Below the pieces are notes generated by a model. That model did no database searches and was not told where the DNA came from. It worked only from the letters and a program-made list of their open reading frames with translations. From contig JBOZIK010000001.1 in NCBI GenBank assembly GCA_051453625.1, forward strand, positions 102,708,089 through 102,740,114: 32,026 nt of DNA. Reading direction: 5' to 3'. The translations under genes and the position numbers were made by a program. Positions 1 through 9,729 of this stretch are shown piece after piece. This DNA comes from Welwitschia mirabilis (lineage: Eukaryota; Gnetophyta; Gnetopsida; Welwitschiales). The first letter of the stretch is position 1, and each line of letters starts with the position of its first letter.

Positions 1-657
1 TTTAACAAATTTAAATTCATAGGTTTGCAAATTACCTTTTAGTTCTTTCAGTATTATTGCATTTATATTTTTGTTCTCCTTAATGGTTGTGACCTTTAGT
101 TTAAATCTCTTAGGTAGGGATCTCAAAACCTTCCTTACCAATTTTCCTTTATTCAAGCATTCTCCAAGACTTGCCATAGAGTTTACAATATCAGTGAGTC
201 TAACAAAGAATTCCTACAAGGTCTCCTCTTTATTTATATAGATGTTTTCAAATTTTGAAATAAGCATTTAAAGTTTTGCTTGCTTTATGGTTGAGGTTAT
301 TTTATGTGCTACTTCAAAAATATCCCAAGCTTCTTTAGCAGGATTACAGTTCACTATGTCCTTAAACTCATCTATATAGACTACACAAAATATGGCATTA
401 AGAACATGGTCATTTGTGATAACTTTTGACTTGTCAGTGGAGGTCCATTAATCTTGGGCTTTAGGAACTAAGATTGTATTACTGTTGGCATCTTTTTAAG
501 TTGACATAGGCACAAAATAACCCTTATAAATGAATTCCTCTACATTTTCATCTAAAAATCTAAGAAATATTATCATTCTAGCTTTCCAATAAGCATAGTT
601 TAACCTGTCAAATATGGTTGAACAACTGATGGAAAAACCATTAGCTAGATTACTCAT
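1..657 (-). pseudogene. Copia-type gag relic, N-terminal part (UBN2 / DUF4219-like)
   Basis: Read from the ATG at 657 leftwards in one continuous frame, this gives a protein of about 219 codons that runs off the window. It shows the usual landmarks of plant Ty1/Copia Gag: an N-terminal LNYAYWKARM motif near residues 19-28, an AKEAWDIFEVAH block near the middle, then DIVNSMASLGE and LVRKVLRSLPKRF towards the end of the visible part. In an active element this protein forms the cytoplasmic virus-like particle. The frame is interrupted by stops at 496-498, 448-450, 268-270 and 214-216. At least two sit where the family normally has Gln, so a CAA/CAG to TAA/TAG change is likely. No frameshift is needed across the visible part. 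It follows the LTR (723-2279) and primer site (709-720) as expected for a minus-strand element. The family assignment is from remembered motifs, and the broken state is seen directly. Confidence 0.88.
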
Positions 658-708
658 TTTAGGGCTCTAAAGTCTAGATCAGTTAAAATCTAAAGAAGAC
701 TTAACTTA

Positions 709-720
709 GTTCTGATTCCA
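709..720 (-). other. Primer binding site (initiator-Met tRNA type) of left Copia element
   Basis: On the minus strand this reads TGGAATCAGAAC, a two-mismatch version of TGGTATCAGAGC, the plant Copia primer site complementary to initiator-Met tRNA. It lies two bases inside the LTR terminus (CA end at 723-724). The gag ATG follows about 50 bases on, the normal order for a 5' LTR on the minus strand. Confidence 0.7.
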
Positions 721-1046
721 AATGATAAGATTGAGAACCCTAAAGGGGGGTGATAGGTTCTTAAAAATTTAAATAAATTATTCTAAATAAATTAAAGATA
801 TATCAAAAACTTGCACTAAATAATTCACTACTTTAAAACATGCATGAAAAAAAATCTAACAAAAGTAGAGAAATAAACTAACTAAAAGCAAAAATATCAA
901 ATAGATGCACACAGGATTTATAGTGGTTTGAAAAACTCCCTACTTCACTCTTGACGATTAGCTTATCATCAAGCTTGATCTAGATCTTCGTTACTTCACT
1001 AGGTATTCTAGGTTCATCTGTAACCTTTACAGATGTACTTTTCTAG

Positions 1047-1130
1047 GCTTAATCTCAACCATTAAATGGAATTTTTTAGACTTAGTCTCAACCTTTAAAT
1101 GGACTTTTCAAGGATTAGTCTCAATCTTTC
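1047..1130 (-). repeat. 33-bp tandem units in family-1 LTR
   Basis: The words AATCTCAACC, AGTCTCAACC and AGTCTCAATC start at 1051, 1084 and 1117, an exact 33-bp period, each followed by an AAATGGA-like block. The equivalent array in the right-hand LTR (29440-29575) has a period of about 35-36 bp. On the coding strand of the element this is in the distal half of the LTR, probably R/U5; that placement is inferred. Confidence 0.75.
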
Positions 1131-1527
1131 ACAATGTAGAATAGTAATGCAATGATGCTAATATGCATGGATATCATTTGTTCTTGATATAGTAGATTTA
1201 ATGAAGCTCTTCTCCTATAGATGTATAATAGATAAAGCACTAGATCTAACCTTGAATGTAGAGATAATATAGACAATAAATCTTCCTTGGTTAGGAGTAC
1301 AAATTCCAAGACTCAATAGTAAATATCGCAAGATTATAGTGCTAGTTCCTCAGATCTAAAAGATTAGCAAGATTGAAAAAGGTTTCAAAAATATTCTTTA
1401 GTTATCTATCTCTTATCTTTATTACATTTGAAAATGCACTTCCAATGACTATAAACAGTTAGAAAATAGCTATTTAAAAGATACATAACAAATACAAAAT
1501 GGATAGAAAATTTTAATTTCATTCCAT

Positions 1528-2116
1528 TCGATCGATCCCTCAAAAGTCTGGCTACCCCTATCTAATGTCATGACTTACACAGGTCATCCAAGTGAAAATT
1601 TCAGTCATCCCAAATTCTTACGGCTTCATGTTTAGTCGACCCCGTCCGGATCCAGTCGACCCTAGTCTAGTCACCCACTATAAAATCTAGTGCCCTCTTG
1701 TCCTGATAAATATCTTTCCAATTTCTAGCATTAGATCTAGTTGACCCCTTCAAGTGTTTGATCGATCCCATGATCATCATCTTAGAAGTATTAGCTGCAT
1801 AATGCTCAAGTCTAGTCGACCCCTTCAATGATCCAGTTGACCCCTTCACAATTGATTTAGGAGTACCATTCCTTAGTTCATAGAACTGGTCAATCCCATC
1901 ATAGGTCTAGTCAACTACTTATCATTTAGTCTAGGGATATTGGTTATCAGGTTTTCAAATCCAGTTGACCCTATAAATGTCTAATCGACCCCTTACCATT
2001 TGATTCAGAAACACTAGCTCTCGAGGCTATAGGTCTAGTCAATCCCTCTGAATTTATTTTATTTTTTGAGTATCTGCTTTAGGTGCAGTCGACCCCTTGA
2101 AAGTCTAGTTGACTCC
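1528..2116. repeat. Irregular array of TAGTCGACCCC-like words in family-1 LTR
   Basis: About a dozen variants of (T)AGTCGACCCC(TTC), including GTTGACCCC, GATCGATCCC and GTCAATCCC, recur every 20-60 bases. They occupy the upstream half of the LTR on the element's strand, where enhancer repeats usually lie (U3). The variants differ mostly by C-to-T or G-to-A at the central CpG. The right-hand LTR has a shorter version at 29906-30215. Confidence 0.75.
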
Positions 2117-2279
2117 TCAAGAGGGTAAATAAACTTAATAGGTTTCTAGTACTCAGAATTTGATGGTTTTCGTTTTATCTTTATATCTATAAGTTATTAA
2201 CATCTTCTACATAAGATACAGAAAATTTACTATACAAAAAACATTAGTTTGACATTAATTGGTAAAACATAATCTAACA

Positions 2280-2697
2280 AAAAGGAAAAAAAGCTAAAAA
2301 TATTATGAAATGTTAAATCTCATTCTGCTCACTCATCTAATCAACTAACCTAATGGTAACATACCTCATATAAAATTAGGAAATATGCTTTTCATTTTAA
2401 AAAAGAATTTTATAAAGTTAGTAATCATGAATATCAATGTATCTCTTTTATGTTTGACTCTTTATAATATAATATTAAGTAGGATACCTTGAACATTCAA
2501 ATTAAAACTTTATTATCTAATCTTAGAAAGCATTTACAAGCCTAGGATGTCCACCCTGCCTTTAGTTCTTTGATAAAAAATAAATTAATTTGTTTTTTTG
2601 CATTTAGTATGATAATTTAAAAGAACTTTTTAAATCTTTCAAATCAAATATTATTGAAGATCAGGATCTCTCTCAGCTACTTATTAATTATTATTCA
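2280..2697. other. Unassigned AT-rich spacer between two retroelements
   Basis: This lies between the outer end of the left Copia LTR (2279) and the outer end of the E 3' LTR (2698). I see no open frame, no repeat shared with the rest of the window and no RNA gene. If both boundaries are right, it is old pre-insertion DNA or an even older repeat. Confidence 0.5.
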
Positions 2698-4130
2698 TGT
2701 GTAGTACAATGAACTAGATCTAAATTATATGAATATCCAATATCATTTCCTTCATAAGGATAATTGGAGTGTCTTAAAAAAATTACATAAGTCTTGCTTA
2801 TCTTGCAAGTACATNNNNNNNNNNNNNNNNNNNNNNNNNNNNNNNNNNNNNNNNNNNNNNNNNNNNNNNNNNNNNNNNNNNNNNNNNNNNNNNNNNNNNN
2901 NNNNNNNNNNNNNNAAGTACATTTAAAAAAAAGAAAAATAGAGATAGAATTAAAAAGGTTATTTTTAAATTTTATTTGAGAAGATAGAAAAGTAAGCAAG
3001 TTCCAAGGTTTAGCCTAACTTATCCACCAATGATTCTTCACTCTAATGATATCCTACACTTTCCTCAAACATACTTCAAATGATCAAGTAATGATGGCTT
3101 AGATATGGTGACATAATCTCATTCATCATATGAGCATTAGTGAATTCGAAAGTTACTTGATCTTTTAGAGCCTTTAAATAAGCATGGAAAGTAAGGACTT
3201 AAAGCACTTATGATCCATCAAATAAACATGACTACAGTTAATTGATTTAAGGAACTCACTCAATTAATAAAATAACGTGATAACATAGGTTTACTAAGCA
3301 TTAAAAGTATAAAGCTATTCATAACTTAAAATCTAAATGAACATCGACTTTATATTAAATCAGAAAAAATACATTACCTTAAAGGAAGAAGAAGAAAGCT
3401 AGTAAAGACTTCTTAAGATATCCTTAAATCAATCTCACTTCTCAAAGAAAGTACTTAGAAGGCCATATCGACTTGATGCTCTAAGGGTTCTATTACTTCA
3501 CTAAAATAAAGTATGTTATAAATGAAAGGTCAAGGTCCTTTATATGTGAGTATGAAATAGGAGGTGTTTACAAGTCTTTAGCTTGTAGCATTCGATAAGC
3601 ACTTATAAAATAGATCATATATTATTAAGAAGGATCTTTGTTATCTTGCATTACATACATATCATCATGATGATCTCAACAGTTGGCTTTTAAGTGATAT
3701 TTCTTCTATCAACTAATGTTATTATCATGTGTCTTCACCATCCTCCTACTCAAATCGCTATTACCACCATGTTTCATTAATGATCCTAGTTGTTTCTAAG
3801 GTAAAATCTAGTGAAGTCCATAATTGCATTTGGCTGCATTTTCCATGAAAAGTTTAGAATATGAGATTTGAAGTATTTTACACAAAGAGCTGATAATGCT
3901 AGTGGCTTAGAAAATGACATCAGAGTTTTAAGATGAATGATTACCATATTTTAGCATGTTCTTCAAAATGAGATAAATGTCCTAAAAATGTCATAAGAAA
4001 ATGATAAGTTCATAGATAATATTAAAAAGTAGTAGAAGACATAATTTCATAATAGTTATATTAATGTCTTATGTTAAGCTAAATTCATTAGATAACTTGA
4101 TCAAAATGTTAATTTTTACATGTTAATACA
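2698..4130 (-). repeat. LTR of element E, left copy (3' LTR)
   Basis: This aligns with 19118-20401 from the shared AATGAACTAGAT block near the start, through CCAAGGTTTAGCC and GGACTTAAAG, to the TTGATCAAAATGTTAA block at the end. Similarity is high but clearly aged, by eye around four-fifths. On the minus strand it begins TGTATTAACATG and ends ...ACACA, six bases shorter than the partner at that end. A 100-N gap sits inside. With the gap and one copy of its 8-bp flanking repeat removed, the length is about 1.33 kb, close to the partner's 1.28 kb. No coding frame is present. Confidence 0.78.
2815..2914. other. Assembly gap (100 N) with 8-bp edge repeat
   Basis: AAGTACAT ends exactly at the left edge (2807-2814) and restarts exactly at the right edge (2915-2922). 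This suggests two contigs whose ends overlap rather than 100 missing bases. Apparent open frames across the N run are meaningless. Confidence 0.9.
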
Positions 4131-4864
4131 CCTCCTAATCAGAGTTTAATTATACTCTTACTTAAAGATTAATAACAAAATTATCAACATGGAAAAATTA
4201 TCTAAATAAAAAAATTAAGCATGAAAAAATTAAAGTATCTTTTTGAGCAATTTATGATCAATTTTCTAACATTAAGGCATGAAAAGTTAAAATTTTTTGT
4301 GAAAAACAAATATCATATCCCCTAATCAAAACTAAACTTTATTCTCAAAGTTTTTAATAGAAAGTATTAAAACCATTTACAAACAGATCCTTAGAAAAAT
4401 TTTGATAAGTCCTTTTATTAAAAGAAAAAGATGCAAAGTGATGCAACTAAGCTATGACAAAGAAAAACGATATAATAAGATATGACCATGTTTTTTATTT
4501 CTTCCTCAAACTTATAAGTGACAAGTTGATCCATAAAAATGGTTTATGCCTTATGAAGTCATTTCTCATGAAATGGAGATGAAATGGAATGGATGATGAA
4601 GATACAAAATGAAAATACTGCAAAGGACTCAACCACATAACCTATGAATAAAGAAGACAACCTACCTAAGTCGATGATTTTTATTATATTTTTTGTAATT
4701 TTTTAATGAATCTCAATATTAAATAAGCATAGTATTAACCAAATATCTTATAAAAATTTAATAAATCATAGCAAATCTTAGGTATGAAAGTTAAAAGATA
4801 ACAAAACACAAAAGGCCTCTAGTTTCCATTCTTTCCTTAATTTTCATTTTCTAATAGCATATAT
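4131..4864 (-). other. 3' internal stretch of element E, including short polypurine tract
   Basis: On the minus strand, AGGAGG (4131-4136) abuts the LTR start at 4130, consistent with a small polypurine tract for plus-strand DNA priming. The rest is AT-rich with no open frame of note. It ends where the nested Copia element begins at 4865; the adjoining TATAT (4860-4864) nearly matches TATGT at 9730-9734. Confidence 0.5.
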
Positions 4865-6031
4865 TATTAGGATTAAAAGGCACTCTAGAAGAGGGGATGA
4901 ATAAGATGTTTATTAAAATAAATATTTATCTCACATGAGTAACTAATATGAATCTTAATTAAGTTAATAAATCAAAGTAAATGAACAAAAAAAAGCAAGT
5001 GGAAGAAACAAACAAGTAGAAAGTGTGCACTAGAGGTTTATAGTGGTTCAGCAATCCCTATCCACTCCACTCTTAAGGAATAGCAATGTGTTTTCAGCCT
5101 TTTAGTTTTCTTAGAATACCGTCCTCTAAGGATATCTTATAAAACCCTTAACTAAGGGTCACTCACAACATGCTTTACCAAGGGTCACTTTACAACACCC
5201 TTCTCTCAAGGATCATCTTACTCAATCCTATGAATACTTATAAGTTATCAATTAAATAGAAGACCTCCATGCATAATACACTAGCATGTATTATAATAAT
5301 CTCTTAATAAAATAATACAATGTAGGAGTAGAGATAGAGAAGAAGAATCTTTCTTTTACAAATAGATTATACACAAGTTAGTTTTACTTTAATATGATTC
5401 TAATCACCTCACTTTATATGAGGACAAGAATATAATTGTTGAATATAAATGTGGGAGTTGTTATTCTTGACCTTTGAGATGCTAATTCATGTATATTAAC
5501 CATTGAGAGTAGGTAAGGATTGATCTCTTTTTTATTTAACACTAATTTTTCCTTGATTTTTACTTTGTTCCATGTTCTGAATGTCCCACAATTAATCTCG
5601 GATGTCCCAACTACTTTAGCAATATTCCATAAAATCCATCTCACTCAGAAATTTATATGTGTTAGCCTTCTCTTAGTTTTGTTCTTGTATATCTCCGATG
5701 TCTCACCAAAAATCTTGGATTTCCTAAGTCTAGGATGTCCCAGAAAAATTTTGGAATATCCTAGGAAAAAGTGGGGATGTTCCATCAAAAATTTGGGATG
5801 TTCTAGTTCCCATCCAACTTGTTTCTATGGTTGTGAAATCTCAAACATCCCACAAAAAAGCTAGGATGATCCCATAATTTAGACCTAGCTTTTAACTTAA
5901 TGAAACTTGAATTCCTTTAACAAGTAGATCATAAGAGATGGTAAGGATCTTCACTTTAACTTTGATTTTGTGAGTTACTTAGACACTTCATCTTGTTTGT
6001 CACTGAAGATCCTCATTTATTTGCTTCAACA
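4865..6031 (-). repeat. 3' LTR of family-2 Copia element
   Basis: On the minus strand it begins TGTTGAAGC at 6031, directly after a polypurine tract. It aligns throughout with 8516-9729: the TTTATTAAAATAA block, AAGTGTGCA...TTTATAGTGGTT, the AAGGGTCACTTACAACACCC array, and the GGATGTCCCA-rich region. The terminal TG at the low-coordinate end has decayed (TATTAG instead of TGATAG). The AAGGGTCAC array (about 5125-5220) has one unit fewer than in the partner LTR. Confidence 0.87.
5690..5870. repeat. GGATGTCCCA-type words in family-2 LTR (3' copy)
   Basis: Variants of GGATGTCCCA(n)AAAAATTT, such as GGATGTTCC, GGATGTTCTAG and GGAATATCC, recur every 20-30 bases; similar words start near 5580. They occupy the same relative position as the GTCGACCCC array of family 1, between the TTTATAGTGG side and the outer LTR end. 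The partner LTR carries the same array near 9262-9510. Confidence 0.7.
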
Positions 6032-6044
6032 ATCTCTCCCTTTT
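6032..6044 (-). other. Polypurine tract of family-2 Copia element
   Basis: The minus-strand reading is AAAAGGGAGAGAT, abutting the LTR start TGTTGAAG. It is preceded by GTTGTCACCATTG, a block commonly seen just before the polypurine tract in plant Copia elements. This fixes 4865-6031 as the 3' LTR. Confidence 0.82.
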
Positions 6045-7094
6045 CAATGGTGACAACCTTTGAAGTGTAATGCAAAAGAGAGAATTAAAATTTAATGGCT
6101 TGTTTCCTTTTCTACCCCTAAATTTGTGCTTTCTTAAGTGTAACTTGTATTTAAATTTAATGAGAATAATCTTTAGTTGTTTTCACAGTTCTATTTATAC
6201 CTTTTATTCCATAGATATCTTGTAGCACAAATTCAACACACAAAACTCCTATACTACAACATCAAATTAGCCTTCATGAAGATTAACCTTTATTGATTAC
6301 TAACTTAAGCATATGAATACAAGCCCATTAACAAGTATACTTAGACTTATCATTTCATATTAGCATAAACTAATATATAACAATTTAGTATACATATTTT
6401 TCCCGATGTCATCATTGAAAAACAACAATGACAACTAAATAAAGCATTAGATATTATCTTAAAAATCATTAAGTAAAGACATGAACTCAATTTTATATTA
6501 TGATAAAAATAAAGTGTGTTCCATGCATTGAATTTCATCTAACAATATCTAGGTGACTAATCATGATACAATTTCATAAATATAATTATAGAAGGTGAGA
6601 ACAAGGTAGAAAGGAATAGGAAAAAGTAAGAGATAAGATAAAAACAAGGATTACCTAGTGAATTAAACATCCTTATCATGATTTCCAGTGTAGGATTAAA
6701 TCTAGTTTAAGAATATAATCATACCTAAGTGGAACATGCCCTAATGTTTGGATTTCTTCTTTGATATACAAATTGGTTATCATTTAATGTTGTTGTTATT
6801 TTGCCACTATGATTAGATCTTACAAGCCTATTAGTTTATCCTTTTTTAGTTTGAAGTGAGGAGTCCTTGCTAATCCATTATTAATTACTCCTCCTTTATG
6901 ATGCTTGTTGTGGTCTACTAGAACTTTATTTTTAAACGTAAATTATATATCTCTATATTATTAACAATAAAAACTTTTAAGGCTATTCTTATCAAAATAA
7001 TGATACCTAGTACTTGGATCAAAAATGTTAAGGGTAGGAGACAAAATAGACAAGCTTCCAATACCTGATTTGCTAAATGTTTCTTTACCAAGTT
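6045..7094 (-). other. Noncoding 3' internal region of the nested Copia element
   Basis: This AT-rich stretch lies where pol should be. I found no Copia pol signature (protease DSG, integrase HHCC, or reverse transcriptase YVDD) in either strand, only short chance frames. It probably corresponds to the element's 3' untranslated region after loss of pol. Confidence 0.55.
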
Positions 7095-8452
7095 TTAATA
7101 ATTTTTGAGATTCTCTCTTTCATTGGCTAGCTTCTTAACTATTATCTTTGTACATTCTAATTCTTTGGAAAGAGACTCGATCTTGTCATTTATTATATCT
7201 ATATTTGATTCAAGATTGGATACATGTTTCTTTAAAGCTACATTTTTCTTGTCAAGTAGAATAGTATGCTTATATAAACTCTTGTAGGCTCTAGGTAATT
7301 CATTTTCTTCAAGATCAAAATAAACAAAATTATTTAAAATCAAAATTAGAACGTACCTCATCTTCTTCTTCTTCTATTATAATAAAGCCAAATTCTAATG
7401 AATCTTTTACCTCATTTTTCATGTATACTAGTCTAAAGTTAAGAGCTTCCTAATTATTGCTTGATTTAGTCTCTTCATCATAGTTTCATGTGGCCTTTAA
7501 AACCTTTTTTCTCTACTTGTAAGCTTCTTTTCCTTCTTTTTATTGGCATACGTTGATGCAATATGACCAAAGCCCTTGCATTCCTACATTGTAATGAATC
7601 ATATGAATTATTACCTTTGTTGCTACTATCTTTGGATGTCATGTTTAACAATTTGTCTTTCTTCTTCTTGTAGATAAACTTTTTGAAATTCTTGGCCAAT
7701 ATAGATAGATTATCATCTTCTAAATCCTTACTATATTGATTATCTTTTTCATCCTTTGAATAGGCATTTAAGGTAAGATTTTTGCCTTTGGGAGGATGCT
7801 CTTCTATTTGTAAAAAAGCTTCATATGTTATAAGAGACCATTTGAGCTCTTTAACCTAGATTCTATCAATATTTTTACTTTTCTCTATGACTATAGCTTT
7901 GGGTATAAATTTTTTGGTGAGGCTTTTGAGTATTTTTTAAACCAATATATTTTCAGGGACTACTTCTTTGAGTCCCCACATGCCATTGACAATGTCATTG
8001 ATCTTACTAGTGTACTTATCTATGGATTCTAATTCTTCTATCTTGATGTTCTCAAAATTTTTTATTGGCTTCTAGAGCTTTACATTTTTTACAATGTTTT
8101 ATCCTTCATGAGCTAACTTTAGAGTCTGCCAAATCTCTTGTGTAGTTGAGCATTGGATTACTTTTTTATATTCTTTTAAAGATAAAGCACATATTAAGGC
8201 ATTCATAGCTTTGGCATTTAACTAGGCATACCTATTGTTATTTGGATTCCATTCACTTATAAGTTTAAATACTAATTTACCATTAACCTGCTTAGTAGGT
8301 GGAACATACCCAAATCCCACTATATCCCAAATGTTACATTTCAGTAACTATAATATTATGGTCATTTTGGTTTTCCAATTTGCATAGTTCGATTTAGAGA
8401 ATAGAGAAGGTCTTAAGATAGGCTGCCTTTTTTAATAGCTTGTGAATTCCAT
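7095..8452 (-). pseudogene. Copia-type gag relic with zinc knuckle and coiled-coil tail
   Basis: This starts at the ATG at 8452, about 50 bases after the primer site. The order is an N-terminal PILRPSLFSKSNYANWKTKM motif, LNAKAMNALICALSLKEYKK and EIWQTLKLAHEG in the UBN2-like core, NDIVNGMWGLKE, and a lysine-rich LAKNFKKFIYKKKKDK stretch. The zinc knuckle near 7550-7590 is broken by a one-base shift: read across it, C-x2-C-x4-H is visible and the last Cys is replaced by Tyr. The segment 7095-7361 is a heptad-like coiled coil (LEENELPRAYKSLYK..., NLESNIDIINDKIESLSKEL), as in the C-terminal part of plant Copia Gag. Several stops interrupt the frame, the first at 8432-8434. Gag would form the particle and bind RNA; this copy cannot. 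Confidence 0.85.
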
Positions 8453-8501
8453 CTAGGGTAAACCTGTAACATATTAAAAATACACCAATCTAGAGCAACT
8501 A

Positions 8502-8513
8502 GACCTAATACCG
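8502..8513 (-). other. Primer binding site (initiator-Met tRNA type, decayed) of nested Copia
   Basis: The minus-strand reading is CGGTATTAGGTC, 8 of 12 matches to TGGTATCAGAGC. It lies two bases inside the LTR end (CA at 8516-8517). Position and the following gag start support the call more than the sequence does. Confidence 0.62.
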
Positions 8514-8770
8514 ATTGATAGGATCGAAAGGCATCATGGAGGGAAGGTGAATAGGGGGTTTATTAAAATAACTATTTATCTCATATGAGTAACTAAATCT
8601 GAATCTTACTTAAGTGAATGAATAAAAGTAAATCAAAAAACAAAAGTGAAAGAAATAAATAAGTAGAAAGTGTGCATTAGAGATTTATAGTGGTTTGGCA
8701 ATCCCTATCTACTCCACTCTCAAGGGTAGCAACATGCTCTCAGTCTCTTGGTTTTTTTATAACATTATTT

Positions 8771-8890
8771 TCTAAGGATAGCTTACAATACCCTTTGCTA
8801 AGGGTCACTTACAATACCCTTTACCAAGGGTTACTTTATAACACCCTTCACCAAGGGTCAATTTACAACACCCTTTTCTCAAGAGTCGGG
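8771..8890 (-). repeat. About 27-bp tandem array AAGGGTCACTTACAACACCC in family-2 5' LTR
   Basis: Four to five units of the pattern AAGGGTCACTTACAATACCCTTT follow one another with a period of 26-27 bp. The 3' LTR of the same insertion has one unit fewer. The array sits in the same place as the 33-36 bp AGTCTCAACC array of family 1, next to the TTTATAGTGGTTTG block. Confidence 0.78.
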
Positions 8891-9042
8891 TTTCTTAATT
8901 CAATGAGCACTTGTAAGGAATCAATCAAATAGAAGGCCTGATGATTTATATGGATTTCATGTATAATAGAATAGCATGTAGTACAATAATCTCTTAATGA
9001 GATAATACAATGTAGGAGTAGAGATAAAGAATAAGAATCTTT

Positions 9043-9050
9043 CTTTTATA
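9043..9050 (-). promoter_or_regulatory. TATA-like box in family-2 5' LTR
   Basis: The minus-strand sequence TATAAAAG lies near the middle of the LTR, between the word array (upstream on that strand) and the 27-bp array (downstream). This is a plausible U3/R boundary. The 3' LTR has TGTAAAAG at the equivalent place (5353-5360), so it has decayed there. Confidence 0.45.
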
Positions 9051-9729
9051 GATAGATTATACACATGTCAGTTCTGCTTCAATATGGTTTCACTCGTCAC
9101 ATTTTATATGAGGATAAGAATATAGCTATTGAAGATATAAGGGGGAGGCAGTCATTTTAGACTCTCTAGATTCTCATGCATGTCTACTAACTATTTGGAG
9201 TAGATGATGCTTGATTCATTTCTCATTTAACATTGATTTCCAATCAATGTTTACTTTTCTCTATGTTTCAGATGTTTCAGAATTAATCCCAGACATTCCA
9301 ACTACTTTTCTGCAATCTTGCATAAAATTTGAGTTGTCACACTTAGAAATTTAAATGTTCTAATCTTGTCTCAGTTTTCTTCTTGCATATCAGACATTCC
9401 ATCAAAAATCTAGGATGTCCCAAGTCTAGGATGTCCTAGAAAAATTTTGAGATGTTCCAGGAAAAAAGTTGGAACATCCCATTAAAAAGGTGGGATGTCC
9501 CAAGTTCATTCAGCTTGTTTCTATGGTTAAGAGATATTAGACTTCCCATTAAAAAAAAACTAGGACGTCTTCATAATTTGGACATAATTTTTGACTTGAT
9601 GAAACTTTGATTTCTTTGACAAGTAGATCATAAGAGATAGCAAGGATCTTTACTTCAACTTGATCTTTGTGATATTGTTACACACTTTATCTTATTCATC
9701 ATTAAAACTTTCATTTATTTACTCTAACA

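Larger units (their letters stand above)
723..2279 (-). repeat. LTR of left Copia element (family 1, 5' LTR)
   Basis: On the minus strand this starts TGTTAG at 2279 and ends in TATCA at 723, giving the canonical TG...CA ends. It aligns along its length with 29186-30383. Shared blocks are the GAACCCTA...GGGGG terminus, a TTTATAGTGGTTTG block near 920, an array of AGTCTCAACC units, a GTCGACCCC-rich array, and the final ATTGGTAAAA block. It is about 360 bp longer than the right-hand copy, mainly because the GTCGACCCC array is larger. A primer site follows at 709-720 and no polypurine tract lies beyond 2279, so this is the 5' LTR. The partner LTR is outside the window. The LTR would supply promoter and polyadenylation signals, but no convincing TATA box survives in this copy. 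Confidence 0.85.
4865..9729 (-). mobile_element. Complete but pol-less Copia element (family 2), nested in E
   Basis: In minus-strand order: 5' LTR (9729 to 8516), initiator-Met-type primer site (8513 to 8502), gag relic (8452 to about 7095), noncoding stretch, polypurine tract (6044 to 6032), 3' LTR (6031 to 4865). The flanks TATAT (4860-4864) and TATGT (9730-9734) match at 4 of 5 positions, as expected of an aged 5-bp target duplication. Internal length is about 2.5 kb, too short for gag plus the roughly 3 kb pol of a full Copia element. I find no protease, integrase, reverse transcriptase or RNase H motif. It is best described as a gag-only, non-autonomous derivative. Confidence 0.85.
8516..9729 (-). 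repeat. 5' LTR of family-2 Copia element
   Basis: On the minus strand it begins TGTTAGAG at 9729 and ends CCTATCA at 8516, with intact TG...CA ends. Its partner is 4865-6031. It contains a GGATGTCCC word array (about 9262-9510), a TATA-like box (9043-9050) and a 27-bp tandem array (about 8771-8890). The element's transcript would start within it and run leftwards. Confidence 0.87.

Noticed and set aside
1667-1849. 60-codon minus-strand frame with KGSTxSLKGSTR repeats
   Set aside because: It is a translation of the GTCGACCCC array of the LTR; it has no coding support.
5520-5864. 114-codon plus-strand frame with repeated GCSxK-like peptides
   Set aside because: It lies antisense inside the family-2 LTR, and its peptide repeats are translations of the GGATGTCCCA word array.
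8690-8932. 80-codon plus-strand frame with YNTLYQGLLYNTLHQG repeats
   Set aside because: It is a translation of the 27-bp tandem array in the family-2 LTR, antisense to the element.
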